From Seiridium cupressi (Eukaryota > Ascomycota > Sordariomycetes > Amphisphaeriales > Sporocadaceae): 64,000 nt of DNA. The translations under genes and the position numbers were made by a program. Location: assembly GCA_036674765.1 (NCBI GenBank), contig JARVKI010000126.1, forward strand, positions 1 through 64,000. Direction: 5' to 3'. The notes beneath the pieces are model-generated. The model searched no databases. It saw only the letters and a program-made list of their open reading frames with translations, and was not told where the DNA came from. Below, one piece after another: positions 33,875 through 46,088 of this stretch (its first letter is position 1; each line of letters starts with the position of its first letter).

Positions 33875-36305
33875 TTAAAGCTCGTCTCTTTGTGGCGCAT
33901 TGGCTCCGGTCAGGCCCTCAGATGCTGGAATAGCATTGTCGACCTGTAGGTGGGCTCCTATGATGTCGCGCAGCACTTGATCCTCGTCCGCATGCTCTCT
34001 GTATCATAACGTCAGTACACAACCTGAGCAGGTTTCACGCTGTCTAATGCTTTACACACACTCTGCGTCCGCAAATATGTCACCACATTGCATTTAAAAG
34101 CCCTGATCAAGGACTCGATCCCTTTCCAGAATATCCTTCAAACGGTAGTAAGTAACCCATATGCGTCAACGGATGTGTTATACAAACCATCACCATTTTC
34201 GTCTTGTTTCCAGTATCTAATTCAGAATGAGCATAATACACTCGAGAGCTAGGTTTGTTTTCACTAAGGCTTGTCAACGGCAATTACTGCGAGAGTGCCG
34301 TATGGCTGTCAAAGCGTGGTTGGTCCGTGATCCTCTTAAGACGGGATTTTGAAACGATACCTACTCCTAAGTCAAACGCAACCTCTATGGTAGCATTTCC
34401 CTTGGGTTCTGGCTGGATCCCGCTATCACAAACTCGCCCAACAACCTGTTGTCTCTGGTGAACATACGTTCACCCTCGAATACTTGGATGAGCATGCTTG
34501 ACTGGCCGTCAACGGCAGTCGTGAAATTCTGTGCTCTTCGCACTGGTAAGAGAGTCTTTCGGGGTATAATTCTCTTGAAGATCCCACCAGCCGTGTTCTG
34601 TTTGGATCATGTTAGCATGGTTCTGGAATGGTGATTTAGACGAACAGGGTAGCTCACAACTCCAACTGAGAGAGGGTAGCTATCTATACCGAAAAAGCAT
34701 GCTGAAGTCGGCTCTTCCGCCGAGAGAGCGGCGCCTTGCATAGCTGTGCCAATGACGATAGCATTGTCTAGACTGATGCCCTGCAAGGGGCAATTCCCCT
34801 CGAAGAAACCTTCCAATTGGTTTTGGATCTGAACGGAGGAATTAGCTGAATCCCGTTTCTATCAATTACCGCCACTGGTCTCACCTCCGGAATATGGGCT
34901 GAACCGCCAACAAGTATCACATCGTCGATGTCCTTGGCACTCAAACTCAGATCTATCACATATAGAGATCGTCAGGTCGTGCAGATTTTATGCCAGATAT
35001 GGCTATACGACGACTAACCATCAAGCAGCTGTCGAACCGCTTTTAGATCAAGGTATGCGTCGTTTATTGTCACGAAATCCGATGCAGTCAGAACCCTGAC
35101 GAAGCTCAAACCGCCAACTAGGTCAACGATTTCAATCTTGGGGGCGATTTGGGTTGAAATATTTTGTTTGGCTTCCTCCACTGCGTCGCGAAGTCTTCTG
35201 AATGACTCATCAGTGCGTTGGCCTTCGACTTTATGTTGTTGCTCGAAATCGGCCATGAAGCTATACATTGCCACGAGTTACTAAAATAGTCCCAGTGGCT
35301 GAAGAGAACTCAGGCTTACACATCGGCGACTTGATTGGTGAAGAACTCCCCACCAAAGGAATCAATGGTAGTGCCTAGGGGCTCAATGAAGCCCTGTTCA
35401 ATGCTGGCCACGGAAGCATGACTGCCCGATGTACCGATTTCGTAAACGAGAACAAGTCTTTCGTCGTCGGTCCTATCTACGCCGTACGCCATGATAGCAG
35501 CTGAAGAATCTTCGATGAAACGCAGAACTGTAAGATTTGCCTCAAGCGCCGAGTTTTTTACAGCTTGCCGCTGAACCTCATTGTAATTTGACGGCACTGG
35601 AACGAAGATGTTGGTAACATCATGCTCGAGGAATTCCTCAGCAATAGCTTTCATTTTACGGAACAGAAATCCTTGGACACGTTCTGGTGACATCATGGTT
35701 TCGGTGCCGTTGATATTGGCCAGGATCATGGGGTTGTCATCTTTCTCCACGACCCTGTAGTCCGGTTCGTTTATTATGAATTGACGTTCTGGATCCGACC
35801 ATTTGCGACCAAGTAGGCATTTGACTCCACATATCGTGTTTGATGGATCACTGATTATTTGCGTTTCATTGTCTTCATACCGTTAGTGCGCTCTGCTAAG
35901 AATGGCATTTCATCGCGCACCGTTGCCAGTGATCACCCCATTGTCTGTGAACGCTACACATGCCGGCATTGATTCAAATAGTCTGGGTTCTCCGGTGTAA
36001 GGTGAGGCGGAAAATGCTACGCGGCAATTGGTCTTGCCATTTTAGTTAGCGAGTTAATTGCGGAAGACAATGCTTTAAATGAAATGCGGCGGGGATTTTG
36101 ACTCTGCCTATGTCCTGTAGGGCATCAGTTCTCGTCGTCGCCAATCGTGAGGATGTAATCTTACGATAGCGACAATTGGACCATATATTGCATCCCACAT
36201 GGGCTCATGGGCAGCGGCTGAGGCGTCATGAACGCAATGAAGAAGGGCAGCCAAGATGGCTAGTGGAAGGATTGATGAAACAACGATACAAGCTCGAGAA
36301 GGCAT
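33875..36305 (-). pseudogene. Divergent ER-type Hsp70 (signal peptide and C-terminal RDEL), decayed
   Basis: Minus-strand exons: 36305-36165 (signal peptide MPSRACIVVSSILPLAILAALLHC, ending YGPIVAI), a 12-nt exon 36114-36103 (DIGR), 36032-35921, 35872-35320, 35260-35019, 34952-34885, 34828-34658 and 34597 onward. Together they give IDIGRTNCRVAFS, NTICGVKCLLGRKW, VPVPSNYNEVQRQAVK, DDVILVGGSAHIPEI and GEFV, the Hsp70 ATPase and substrate-binding order. A one-base loss at the C run 34399-34401 breaks ..PRGNATIEVAFDL. An in-frame TAA (34094-34096) sits before MQCGDIFADAE. The last exon ends in APQRDEL at 33875, a KDEL-class ER-retrieval signal. The phosphate loop YEIGTSGSHAS is unlike the canonical GGGT motif. 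So it is an ER-lumen BiP relative of unusual sequence, now apparently broken. The lid domain is short. Confidence 0.8.
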
Positions 36306-36606
36306 CGCAAAAGTTGCCAAAGTGGCGCAGGTTCTGCCAGCAAATGATATTCAATATCTGCTCGAATGAAATCATGGGGGAATCTCACAAGTTACTCGTT
36401 GAAAAACATATTTCGCCCGCGTAAATATCTCTGCTGACATTTGGCCAGATATGCCAGTATCGCGTGGCGGGGCGCGTCCGTGGCTCCTCAAATCCTTGGT
36501 GCCCACCGTCTAGCCCAGGCAGAAGTGGTTGACTCAGAAGGACACCTAAACTCAAGGCTTGCGTCAACTCAATGGTAAAAATAATGACAACTATTAAATC
36601 ATATAT

Positions 36607-37501
36607 TCACTCTGCCTCGGCTGTAAATTCTTCTTTTGTAGACGACGAGTCATCTGCAGTGTTCTCGTCAAGTCTCTTGTTGACGAAGAGAACTCGGTGG
36701 CTCATATACGAATCCACTAATATAACCCCAAACCTTTCCATCCCTTGGGTAATATTCTTGTGGAGATAGGCATTGCTCGTTTTGCCAAAGCTGGAATACG
36801 CTGCGCACTGCACATTTGAAATGTCCGTGGTATTCTCCGTCGCCGAATTCGAGGCGCATCCTGTATTTGACCTTGGGTTTGGTCGCCACGTCCTTTTCTG
36901 TTTGCACTATCCTCGGCCCAATAAGTACTTACTACGGTGATATACGGCAGGAACGAGATACCCTCTCTCCTGGGACTTGATGGAATCAATGTGAAGAATC
37001 GTGTCGCTGGCGGACCATAGACCCGGAGCGCGGATTCTATTGCCTCGCGGTCCACCATCAAGAAGAGCCAAAGATTACGTAACCCGGATGGGAAGGTAGT
37101 AAGTAGTACAGAGACCACGAAGAATCCCATGGAAAAGTAAGCGCCTTGACTGCAATATAGAGAAGTTCTCCTCACTACGAAAAATAATCTGCGTTCGGAC
37201 AGATCTTTGATTTCTGCCAGTCTCAACTCTCCTCCGAGGCAAGGATGATATTGTCTACCCGCCGCGTCCATGCAGGTTCTTCCAGCCACTCCGTTCCGTC
37301 ATCTCTGCTATTGACCGCCGATTTCAGGCTTTCGATAGTCGCACTTGACCACTGTTGAACTGGTGGAAGTGTAGCCAGCCCAGACCTGAGATTCTCAGCT
37401 GCTCTGGACTCTTCACCCGTGGACTGCTGCTTTTTCTTTTTATTGCGATCCGGGCTTTGACAACCATTCTTGGTGTCGGCCTCGCTGGAGGTAGATGACA
37501 A
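36607..37501 (-). pseudogene. Uncharacterised conserved protein, probably decayed
   Basis: Minus-strand pieces: 37501 to about 37240 (VQQWSSATIESLKSAVNSRDDG, WTRRVDNIILASEE), about 37190-36930 (TSLYCSQGAYFSM, a membrane-like LWLFLMVDREAIESAL, RFFTLIPSS), about 36890-36830 (KYRMRLEFGDGEYHGHFKC), and 36800-36607 (YLHKNITQGMERFGVILVDSY, RVLFVNKRL). The order is consistent with one protein of about 280 residues. However, the first codon where a start is expected is TTG, the third intron would be only 40 nt, and the frame shifts between HFKCAV and AAYSSFG near 36800. I do not recognise a named domain. Confidence 0.5.
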
Positions 37502-38159
37502 CTATCGGGGATGGTGGAACGGTGGGGATGGTATGACTGATGCGGAATACATGTAGGCAGGCACAGGAGCCTGGGGGTGGCACAGCCATGGGGCCTAGCA
37601 TAAAGCAGAACGATTATCGGGAATCAGGAATTTAGCACGGCTACCACTTAAGACATACTTGTTGACATGCATTCATTCACTTGCGTATGGTAGACGTTTA
37701 TAAATGAACTTTGATATCAACTATGACGTACCCTTTCCAATAATTCAGATCTACCTTTCCTATCATAATGAATGTTAGGGAGCCACCTAGAGAAGAAGAA
37801 TCATTAGCTTAAATTGATGGGCCTCGACTGTGCCGAATCATGCAAAAGTCAGACTCACTAAAAGCCCTTCGTCATCTTCAGTTGTTCATATCCGGAGGGG
37901 TTGGTGCTTGTCGGCCATCTTAGCAACACAATGTAATTGGCATGTTCAATACATTGTATACAATGTAGCTTGTATCAAGCCCGGAAGTAGCTTAGGTTGC
38001 CGCTACGATCCAATTCGAGTATCCAATGTGCTGTAAGCACATGCCCTGGGTTCCGGCGCGTGCCCCACGGTTAGCGCCGCTGCCACACGCAGCCCTGGAG
38101 CTTGGTGGAGGGGCATGCTTTAACGCATCCATTTTTTCCCCTTCTTTAAGAACGTCAAT
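37502..38159. other. Intergenic region
   Basis: No gene seen; leader of the methyltransferase at its right end. Confidence 0.55.
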
Positions 38160-38876
38160 ATGCCAGACGATCATGCCCTACGAACTCCGGCCGCCGCCAC
38201 CGAGGAGCAACCCTCCAGAAGCCAGCGCTACAAGGAGACTCACCTCTTAGCACGGCATGGAAATTACCACCAATACTACGCCAAGTTCCGCGCGCCAACC
38301 GTCCCTGACGAACGCCTCTCGATCCTCCCCGCCGACATCCTGCGCAATGCGCGCGTCCTCGACCTAGGGTGCAATGCTGGGAAACTCACCTACGAAGCCA
38401 TTGCCCACTGCAGCGCCGCCGTATCCGTCGGTGTCGACATCGACCCCTGGCTGATTGAGCAGGCGAAAGCGGTATACCCTAACGGTCCTTGCACGTTTGA
38501 GCATTTCGATTTCGTGGACACGACCGCCTACACCGGCACGGCGCTTGGGACATTCGACGTCGTGTTGCTCCTCTCCGTGACAAAATGGATACACCTCAAC
38601 AATGGCGACGCGGGCATGTTGGCGCTGTTTGCGCATATCCACGGCATACTCAACGAGGGCGGTCATCTGGTCGTCGAGCCTCAGCCGATGAGCAATTACC
38701 AACGAGCCTCCAAGAAGAACAAGGAGTTGAGAGAGACGTACAAGACGATCAAGATCCAGCCACCGTTCGAGGAGGAGTTGAGGACGCAAGGGTTCGAAAG
38801 GATCCTCGAGGTGGAAAGGGAAGAAGAGGGTTTCTCCAGGCCAGTGCATGTGTGGAAGAAGATATCTAAAAGTTGA
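38160..38876 (+). CDS. Bin3/MePCE-type RNA methyltransferase
   Basis: ATG 38160, 238 aa, single exon. It has HGNYHQYYAKFR (33-44), the conserved N-terminal signature of the Bin3 family; SAM motif I VLDLGCNAGKLT (66-77); GVDIDPWLIEQA (91-102); LSVTKWIHLNNGD; HLVVEPQPMSNY; and the C-terminal FERILEVE..GFSRPVHVW. Family members O-methylate the 5' gamma-phosphate of small RNAs (7SK or U6 snRNA) or related 5' phosphates. The fungal substrate here is not predictable, but U6 or another Pol III RNA is plausible. The N-terminal 25 residues are basic and disordered. Intact. Confidence 0.9.
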   Translation: MPDDHALRTPAAATEEQPSRSQRYKETHLLARHGNYHQYYAKFRAPTVPDERLSILPADILRNARVLDLGCNAGKLTYEAIAHCSAAVSVGVDIDPWLIEQAKAVYPNGPCTFEHFDFVDTTAYTGTALGTFDVVLLLSVTKWIHLNNGDAGMLALFAHIHGILNEGGHLVVEPQPMSNYQRASKKNKELRETYKTIKIQPPFEEELRTQGFERILEVEREEEGFSRPVHVWKKISKS

Positions 38877-39440
38877 CCTGGAATGCTATATGATTCATGG
38901 AATAAACAAGGGCCGAGGTACTGAATACCTGCGTAAGTACTGCTTTATTAAGCTCAGTCTCTTCGACATGACCAGCCGATCTTTCAAGAGGTTGGGTGCT
39001 CAGGAATTGGTGTCCATGTTGGACTACGACGTACAGACTTCAGAGCTGAGCCATCTATACCCAATCGTCATCAGGGAGAAGAGGGAGTCCCTCAAGACTG
39101 GATTTGCCGTTTCCGAGTCTGCGGAACAAATAAGACTCGCCCGCCCTCGACGCTGGCGCAGATACCTACATATGTAGGTAAGGTAGGGAACCAAGTGTCA
39201 TTCATCGCGACGCGCGCTCCCACCGTCGTAGAGAAAAGCCGACCTACCCAGTATGCCTGGCTGTTGATGCTCCATTTGTCTTTTAGATCTGACTTAATGA
39301 CGCTAATGAGTTTTGCATGAGTTGAACCTGAAGAGATACGACATAACATTCTTGTTTGAGCAATAGCAAGGTGAATTGGACCATCGCTGTATTCATTTAT
39401 TTGTACATGTATTTTTTCGAGTGCCTCTGCGAGCTTATAC
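38877..39440. other. Intergenic region between convergent genes
   Basis: No gene seen. Confidence 0.55.
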
Positions 39441-41346
39441 TCAAAATCCTACCCCGAGCGGTCCACGAGGACTCCACGCCTTCAAAGGCTCATGGGACGT
39501 GCTAGCAGAAGAAAAAGTGCCAGTGAACTGCGGACAGTCTTGGAACGGCGTGCAGTCCGGCTGGCACACTGTATCCTCAGGAGGCAGCTCGCCCGTCGCA
39601 AAGTACTTCTTGATATGATCCTCTCGACACTTACCCGGAGAGAGCACACTGCCATGTCCTACGTTATTTTGCACAAGCACCCTGGAGCCAGGATGCCCCT
39701 CGGCCGCTCTGTGTGCGTTCGCCAGCGGGGTGACGGGTCGTACCGACTACTGAGGATCAGCAGTGGCGCTGCCGGCTTGCCTTCGACGAGACTCGAGTCC
39801 GCTTCGGGCGTCGTCCACGGTCCCGAGAAGCGATACTTGGGCCGGAACTTCCAGCCCGCGCACGACAGCCGAATGCCAGACCATAGTCGGCCGAAGTCAG
39901 GGCTATCTTGCTCAAGTCGTGCGAGGTGGTCCAAGAATTCGGGGACCGTGAGATTGTTCTGCGATATACCGTCGCCACATGCAATGGCCTGTTGCGCTTC
40001 CTCGTGCCAGGTGTAGGACGAAGGGATGCGCAGCGGGCAGCTATCGTCCGGCGCGGGCAGTTCTAGGCCGCCGTAGATCTGCGTAAAATTGCCCTCCATG
40101 GCGGCGGCAAGTGTCTCGGCTAGTTCGGGGAAGTCCCTCAGTGGCTGATACAGAGGCCTGAAAAGGGCTTTGAGGACGTCCAATGGCGTGATGGCAACCA
40201 CTATGCCGCTCGAATGGATGTATGGAGCTGGAGAGGTCTCCAGCGAGTCTAAGAAATCACGCACACGCGCCTCGATGGACTTGGAGCTTTCGTCGCTTGA
40301 CCTGTAGAGTGCGCAGCGTTCTTGAGCCGCAAAGCAGGTCTCCCAGAAGTGGTTGAGCGTTTGCTGCGTGTCTGGAAGGTTGTTGCTCCAAGCCTGTGCA
40401 TGCATTGGTTAGTTGCCGAGTTCCTGAGATGGGATATGGGGAGTGCTCAGCGTGTGAGACAGGGTACGTTGTAGACTCACTGCAGCGTAGTAGTCGTCAA
40501 CATCCTCGACAGCTTCGAGCGCCACGCGGCCAACCCTGCCGGGGAACATGGACGCGAAATAGTTGCCCAGCACTGTACCGTATGAGAAGCCCCAGTAATT
40601 GATCCGCGGTGTAGAGTCAACTGCATTGGCACCTGACCGCAACTCCAGGCGCCTCTGTTCGTTAGCTTCTTGGCCCATGGTATGCTGCTGTTTCTCTTCA
40701 TCATTCCGTAGTTCGGCAAGCTTGTCAACAATCTCGACCATATCTCGTGCTACACTGCTGGTAGACATAAAGTACTTGATGTCATCCTCGCCGTCCGCCC
40801 CATGCGTACACAGCTCCCCAAACGCTTGAGCGAGGCTATATAGCCGTCTCACGACATGGTCGCCCTCATCAGGCGCCCCTAATCCGCGCTGAATGAGTGT
40901 CCCGGTTGCACGCGCGAATTCGTCGCGGTAGCAGTCCGAGAAGGGCTCCGTGAGGCCGACACCACGGGGATCGAAGCTCAGGATCTCGAACTTGTGAGTA
41001 TCGGAGCTTGCCGTGCGCTGAACGACCTCGCCGGCGCGGAGCACGAAGTCCACGCCCGAGCCCGATGGGCCGCCGGGTTAACGATAAGGGTGCCTCCAAA
41101 TGTAGGATCCGACTCATTGACAGTGGCCGGCCGCGTGATGATGGCCAAAGTCACGCACTTCGGGTTGCTCGTGTCCAGCCAATCGAGTGGCACCGTTAGC
41201 TTGGCGCATTTGTGGGTGGCGTTGTGACACGGGCGGTAGTCCAGCGCGGTCGAGGCATTGATGGTGGTCCAGTCGAACTCTTCAACTTTCGGGTGTGCTG
41301 CTGCCAGCGCAAGGTGGCTCGCGAGGAGCAGAGTTGTTCTTAACAT
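39441..41346 (-). pseudogene. Secreted tripeptidyl-aminopeptidase-like alpha/beta hydrolase with two frameshifts
   Basis: ATG 41346 starts a signal peptide (MLRTTLLLASHLALAAAHP). Exon 1 ends at 40481, exon 2 starts at 40394 (YYAA joined to AWSNN). The catalytic elements are all present: an oxyanion loop that should read NPGGPSGSG, the nucleophile in GFSYGTVLGNYFAS, LILSSRYDP (Asp) and NNVGHGS (His). The C-terminal TAP-like domain ends CQPDCTPFQDCP. But the G/C run 41071-41077 lacks one base and breaks NPGGPSG. Near 39734-39737 another base is missing, breaking YDPVTPLANAH. Both are in short homopolymers. If these are not sequence errors, the enzyme (extracellular serine exopeptidase, S33 family) is dead. 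Confidence 0.8.
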
Positions 41347-43697
41347 CGTTCTGTGGTGATGAGTTTATGGACTCCGTGGTCTGTATTGACTCACCTTCCC
41401 CTGTATTTAACGTTGAGCGCGTGGTCGCGCGGCACAGCCGCAAGACGGAGTTCAGCTACGCCGACGTTCATTCCGAACCTTCGGAGTAGCGCTAGCAAGG
41501 CGACAACCAAACAAGGAAAATAATTTCCAGTAAGGAATATCTCGAAATTGATCCCATGATCCCATGGAATTCGTGATTTACAGTCGTTGCATGGTGTCAG
41601 TTTGTTGATTGAATCTCTTATCTCAAGATACATACTGGATCACCTCCAGCAAGACGGAACAGTTGTAGCGCAACCTCTCCTCAGCGTCTCTGGATCGAAG
41701 CGACGCGTAGCAGGGTTATGTTACCTATATGTCTCTCAGCGAGGGTAACTAAATCTATCATAGGCTGGCTAGTTTGAAGCCCAACGATTGTAAGGAAGTC
41801 TATGCAGGGTCTATAGGGGTTTTTGGAATATTGCCATTGGATAGTAATTTCAACCCCGGCTATCAATAACATCCAAGGTATACTTATCCGGCAGAGTCGG
41901 CTAGAAACTCGTCTTAGTTTTCCGTGTTACCGAAGTGACGGACTTCCATGCAGTATCCATTCTACCATTACCCTGCACTTGATGCGACAACTTCTTTCCA
42001 TGCTGGGCGCCCACTAATGCAGCCCCCACCAGCTCGACAGATTAGGTCTACGTGCAATCTCACTGTCCAAGCCTATCCACACCACGCTATCAACCCACAG
42101 TACATGGAAAATATCCACAAGGCTAGGATCCTGGAAATAAGTTATTAGCCTTCTTGTTTTGTTTTATTGGAAAGATCGCAGGGTATACCTCTCCAAACAA
42201 GTGAGATTGCTTACTGTGAACGAGCTCATAACAATACAGCGTCTTTCTTGGCGTATCCTTGGCTGACTGGACACGTTCTGGGTCACTATCTCCATGTGCC
42301 TGATCGACTTAGTCAATAAAGTCTGAGGGATGATCCAAGAGCAGGCCTGTTTGACTCATTCCTTAAATAGAAGCTCATAAGACAGTGTCTTCATTGACAG
42401 ACCGAAGTAAGAATATTCAACACTCAGTGCCTGCTCGTATACCCCGTGGGCTGTTGAATCTCCATTTTTATAAGGAATCAGCTACTGGCTCTCCGTTGCA
42501 TTTTGATACTTCGCTACTAAGTAGCGGGATATTGCCCGGGACTCGAAAAGAGTGGCTTCACCATCGTCGGGAACCGGGATAACCCCGAAGGGCTGGTGGT
42601 TTTGGACGTAATCAGGATTCTGCTGTACAGTCAGCCCGGAATACTTGGGCTCTCGACAAGATGGTCACTCGAGTTTGTGCTCGCCCTTTGTCGTATCTAT
42701 GTTTTCAAGCTCATATTGCAATCCAAGTTCGTATAGTACAAAGAGCACTCTCTGAGTGCAAGTTGAGTACAGGGCGCACATAAATTTTGAGGGACATTTT
42801 GAGTGCAAAGACTATAAGTATGGAGAGCTGGATTGCAAAATTCGAGATCAAATCGAATCGTCGTCATTATAACTCAAGTTATGCGTCGCTGTATCTGCCT
42901 TATGCCTAGTAAGAAGAGACATAGATTCGGCAATCCCGGGTCTAAATTCGCCTCAGCCGATAGATGAGTGGGGCCGTTGCCGGCACATACGGAGACGGCT
43001 GTTCCGTCCACGGGACAACGGAACCCCTGTGAAGCTCCCGAAGTCCTTTAGTTCCTGCCACCGTTGCTTGAACCAAGAGTATCAGGGGATATGAGATAGG
43101 TAGGATGCAGATGTTGAGAGAATTTATTTCATACGAGTAAGTATTTTCTCTCGTGCAATTCCTCACAACTTGTTATTATACTTGACTCATCATGCACCAC
43201 CACTGCCCAAATTGATGACACCATCCCAATAGCGGGATCAAAAAGGACCGAAACGGGTTTGCGCGATATTAATGCCTCCGTCATCCCGTTGGAGGATGAA
43301 CAGTGGCCGGTGATCATCCCAGGGTCAAGTATGATTGGTATGACGCTAGGCGCTCTCCTCGGTTTCCATATGTGTGTATCAGAGTCCCCCAAAACAAGTC
43401 GAATGTGACTGACGGTGCTTATATGGTCAAATCTGTGTCTTTCGATCGTCATCTATCGACAGATTCGCCTGAGAGCAGCTTTGTTTCTCTTGCGCTCGAA
43501 ATTTGCCGCTAGACGGGGTAGCAAAATCTGTGCTCTAGAAAACGTTCCTGGACAATATCCCTCCTATTGATTATAACTTCTTAGCGTGGAGAAAATAGAT
43601 CTCAAGAAGAGCTCGATTTGGTTAGTTGTGCGATTGGCCATGGTGTTATACCACGAGTTGACCGGAAGTATGAGACAGAAAGTAGATGACACCAAGT
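41347..43697. other. Long gene-poor stretch
   Basis: About 2.3 kb with only short frames. A minus frame at 43452-43129 (about 105 codons) has no family motif. No repeat or transposon signature recognised. Confidence 0.5.
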
Positions 43698-44990
43698 TTA
43701 TTTACTAGTTATCGAAAATAAAGTAGGTTCAAAGATAAAATCGCCATGTGGCTCTCGCGCATAAAACCCAATCTCTCGATGCCAAAACTTTTCTTCGTCG
43801 CCGGTGGCAGTGGGAAAGGCCAGATTGTGGTTGTATTCCTCATCGAGGATGTCCCAAAGCCACTGGGGACTAAACGGCAGCTGGCTAAAACAAACATTAG
43901 TACAGCGAGGCCAGGACCTACACTATACGAGAGAAACGCACCGTGGGGGCCCAGGAAGTTCAACGGTAACCCGTCGTGTTAATGGGTGCAATACTTCGTG
44001 CCAGTGGTAGTACGGCTCCGTTCTTGCGTCCTCCATGCCGGTCACATCCTTCTTAATAGACTGGATTATCATAGCTGCTGGTCGCGCGTACTCTAAAACC
44101 ATATAGTCTGCCAAGGTTCTAGTTTCTATGGTGATGTAGAATGTGGAATCGTCAACCATCGTGAATGCCTCGTGATGTTGATATGTGTTATCGAGAATTT
44201 TGAAGCCCCAAGCAGCGAGTCCGTCGACAGTGACACGGTCGTACATTGGATCTGCAGCGTAGAGCTCTACAGTGCGGTTTTGAGTCTTCTCTACTTGTAA
44301 TTTGATGTACTTGGCAAGGACGTGTTGCATGGTCGAGGATCCCACAGCACAATTCAACACCACTGGACGACCAAGACCGACGCAGACCACCTTGTTAATC
44401 TCGCAGAATGCGGAAACTGACTTTAGACACTCATCCACGCCTTTAATCAAAGGCCCCCCATGAAATTTCCACCAATACTCCTCGAGAATAGAGCACAGAC
44501 TTTCCATATTTGTGCCGCTGTGCCCCCATTGGTTCAACACGCTTTCATGGGAAAGTATTTTAGCGAAGGGAATACTGAAAATCCTCAGGAGTCTGCGAGT
44601 GTTAGAGAAGCCTGCCACGTAGTAATAGGGCGTTTACCTCTCAGGAGGAATAAGTTCCTGGTCAGGAGGTCTTTCATGGGCGGCACAGAGCTCTGCAACC
44701 TCGTGCTGGGTCCATCCAACACAATAGACCCCAAAGTCTGGAGAGTCGCGAATCAAAATGTTATCCCACATGTACCAATTCGCCCTCTGAATTATGATGA
44801 CTTTCGCCAACTCGATGTCTCCTGCATCCTTGCTATCAAGCAATGATTTTATTCTTTCGTAGTCCAGTGGCCGTTGGCGGAACGCAGAGGCAGTCAATTC
44901 GGAACGTGGGTAGGCAACCGGCTGTGGATTTATCCCAAGTTCCCCGTTTGTGAATGGTCCCGTCCTGTCCTTCTGTGAGCTACTGTGCAT
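43698..44990 (-). CDS. SRR1-like domain protein
   Basis: Minus-strand exons 44990-44638, 44592-43942 and 43884-43698; 396 aa. The SRR1-like core is NKVVCVGLGRPV, TMQHVLAKYIKLQ, VELYAADPMYD, AAWGFKILDN and EAFTMVDDSTFYIT. The C-terminal exon gives FSPQWLWDILDEEYN, a common ending in fungal members. The N-terminus carries a helix (YERIKSLLDSKDAGDIELAK). SRR1 proteins are implicated in circadian and cell-cycle regulation in plants and animals; the fungal members are uncharacterised. Splice sites fit GT..AG and the total length is a multiple of three. Intact. Confidence 0.82.
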
Positions 44991-46088
44991 CGTTGTGCTG
45001 GTTCAAGTATGAATGATATAGAGTGAACTTGAGGGTGTGCTGACACCCGACATTGACGGTGTCATTTTCCCCCCTTAAATACTCATGTTCCTGAGTGTGA
45101 TTCTGGAGTGACCCATATGGTAGTGTAGCGCATTGTCACTTAATACAGGACCATATCACCGCAAACTATCAAATCAGAGTTTTGGGTGTCACCACGCTAT
45201 CCAGTACCCTTGTGCTTCTCCATGGGAGTTGAACCCAGTACGACATCGCTCTCGCTCTCCTACTCGCCAGCATGTCGCAAGCCCCGCTGTTTCTTCTCTG
45301 GGTACTGTGAACCGATCGGAGAGGGAATGGGTGCATGTTGCAGCCATCCTGCATCGGCGAGAGGTCGCACCAATGTTGATTGACCGAATATTACAGTAGT
45401 TCCAATAAAAGCGCGGACCCTGAGTTTCTTTTGAACGCACGAGGCTACTGAGCTGCCACCAAGAGTGATCGTCGACCACATTGACATAACACCACTTATG
45501 ATAGAGATGATCATATTGTGGTACTGGAAGCAGCCCAAGCACAGCGCTAATTGTGTTCGGAACGGTCAATTTAGACAGTCCCAGGGCAAAATGAACGGGA
45601 ACATGTCACTTCTTGAGGCAGTAAAGGCGATGAAAGGTGATGTCGATTCGCAATTATCGGAATCTTTAGTTGGCAGTGTAGAGGTGGCACATCCAACTCA
45701 AATTCAAAGCCCGATGCGAAATCAGAATCATCAAGCTTAATAGTGATAGCTTAAGATTGGGCAGTGGCACGGAGTAAATTTTAGCCGCTTTAGCAGGCAT
45801 GGCAGGCAACCAGAATAGTACGGGCCGAGGAGCGTAAGCACTAAAATCAGCCATCGCAGGTTCAAGGGTCATGCTTCACATTGCCAGGCGCCAGTTTCAG
45901 ACCCCAAACGGGCAGGACTGCCCTATGCGTCTTAGGCGCCTCTGCCTTGGTCAAAGCTGCGCAACGATCGAAGGATCTAGGTTTCATTTTTCTCTTCCTT
46001 TCTTCGCTTCACTCATCGCCAGCAACCATACTGACAGGCGCGACCTTTTCGCACCACTGCACGTTGCACGGACCGGGAAATAATCACC
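44991..46088. other. Intergenic region
   Basis: About 1.1 kb without a supported gene; it lies between divergently transcribed genes, so it holds both promoters. Confidence 0.5.

Noticed and set aside
38364..38849. 161-codon minus-strand frame
   Set aside because: Antisense shadow of the Bin3-type methyltransferase.
43129..43452. 107-codon minus frame
   Set aside because: No recognisable domain, no supported start or splice neighbours.
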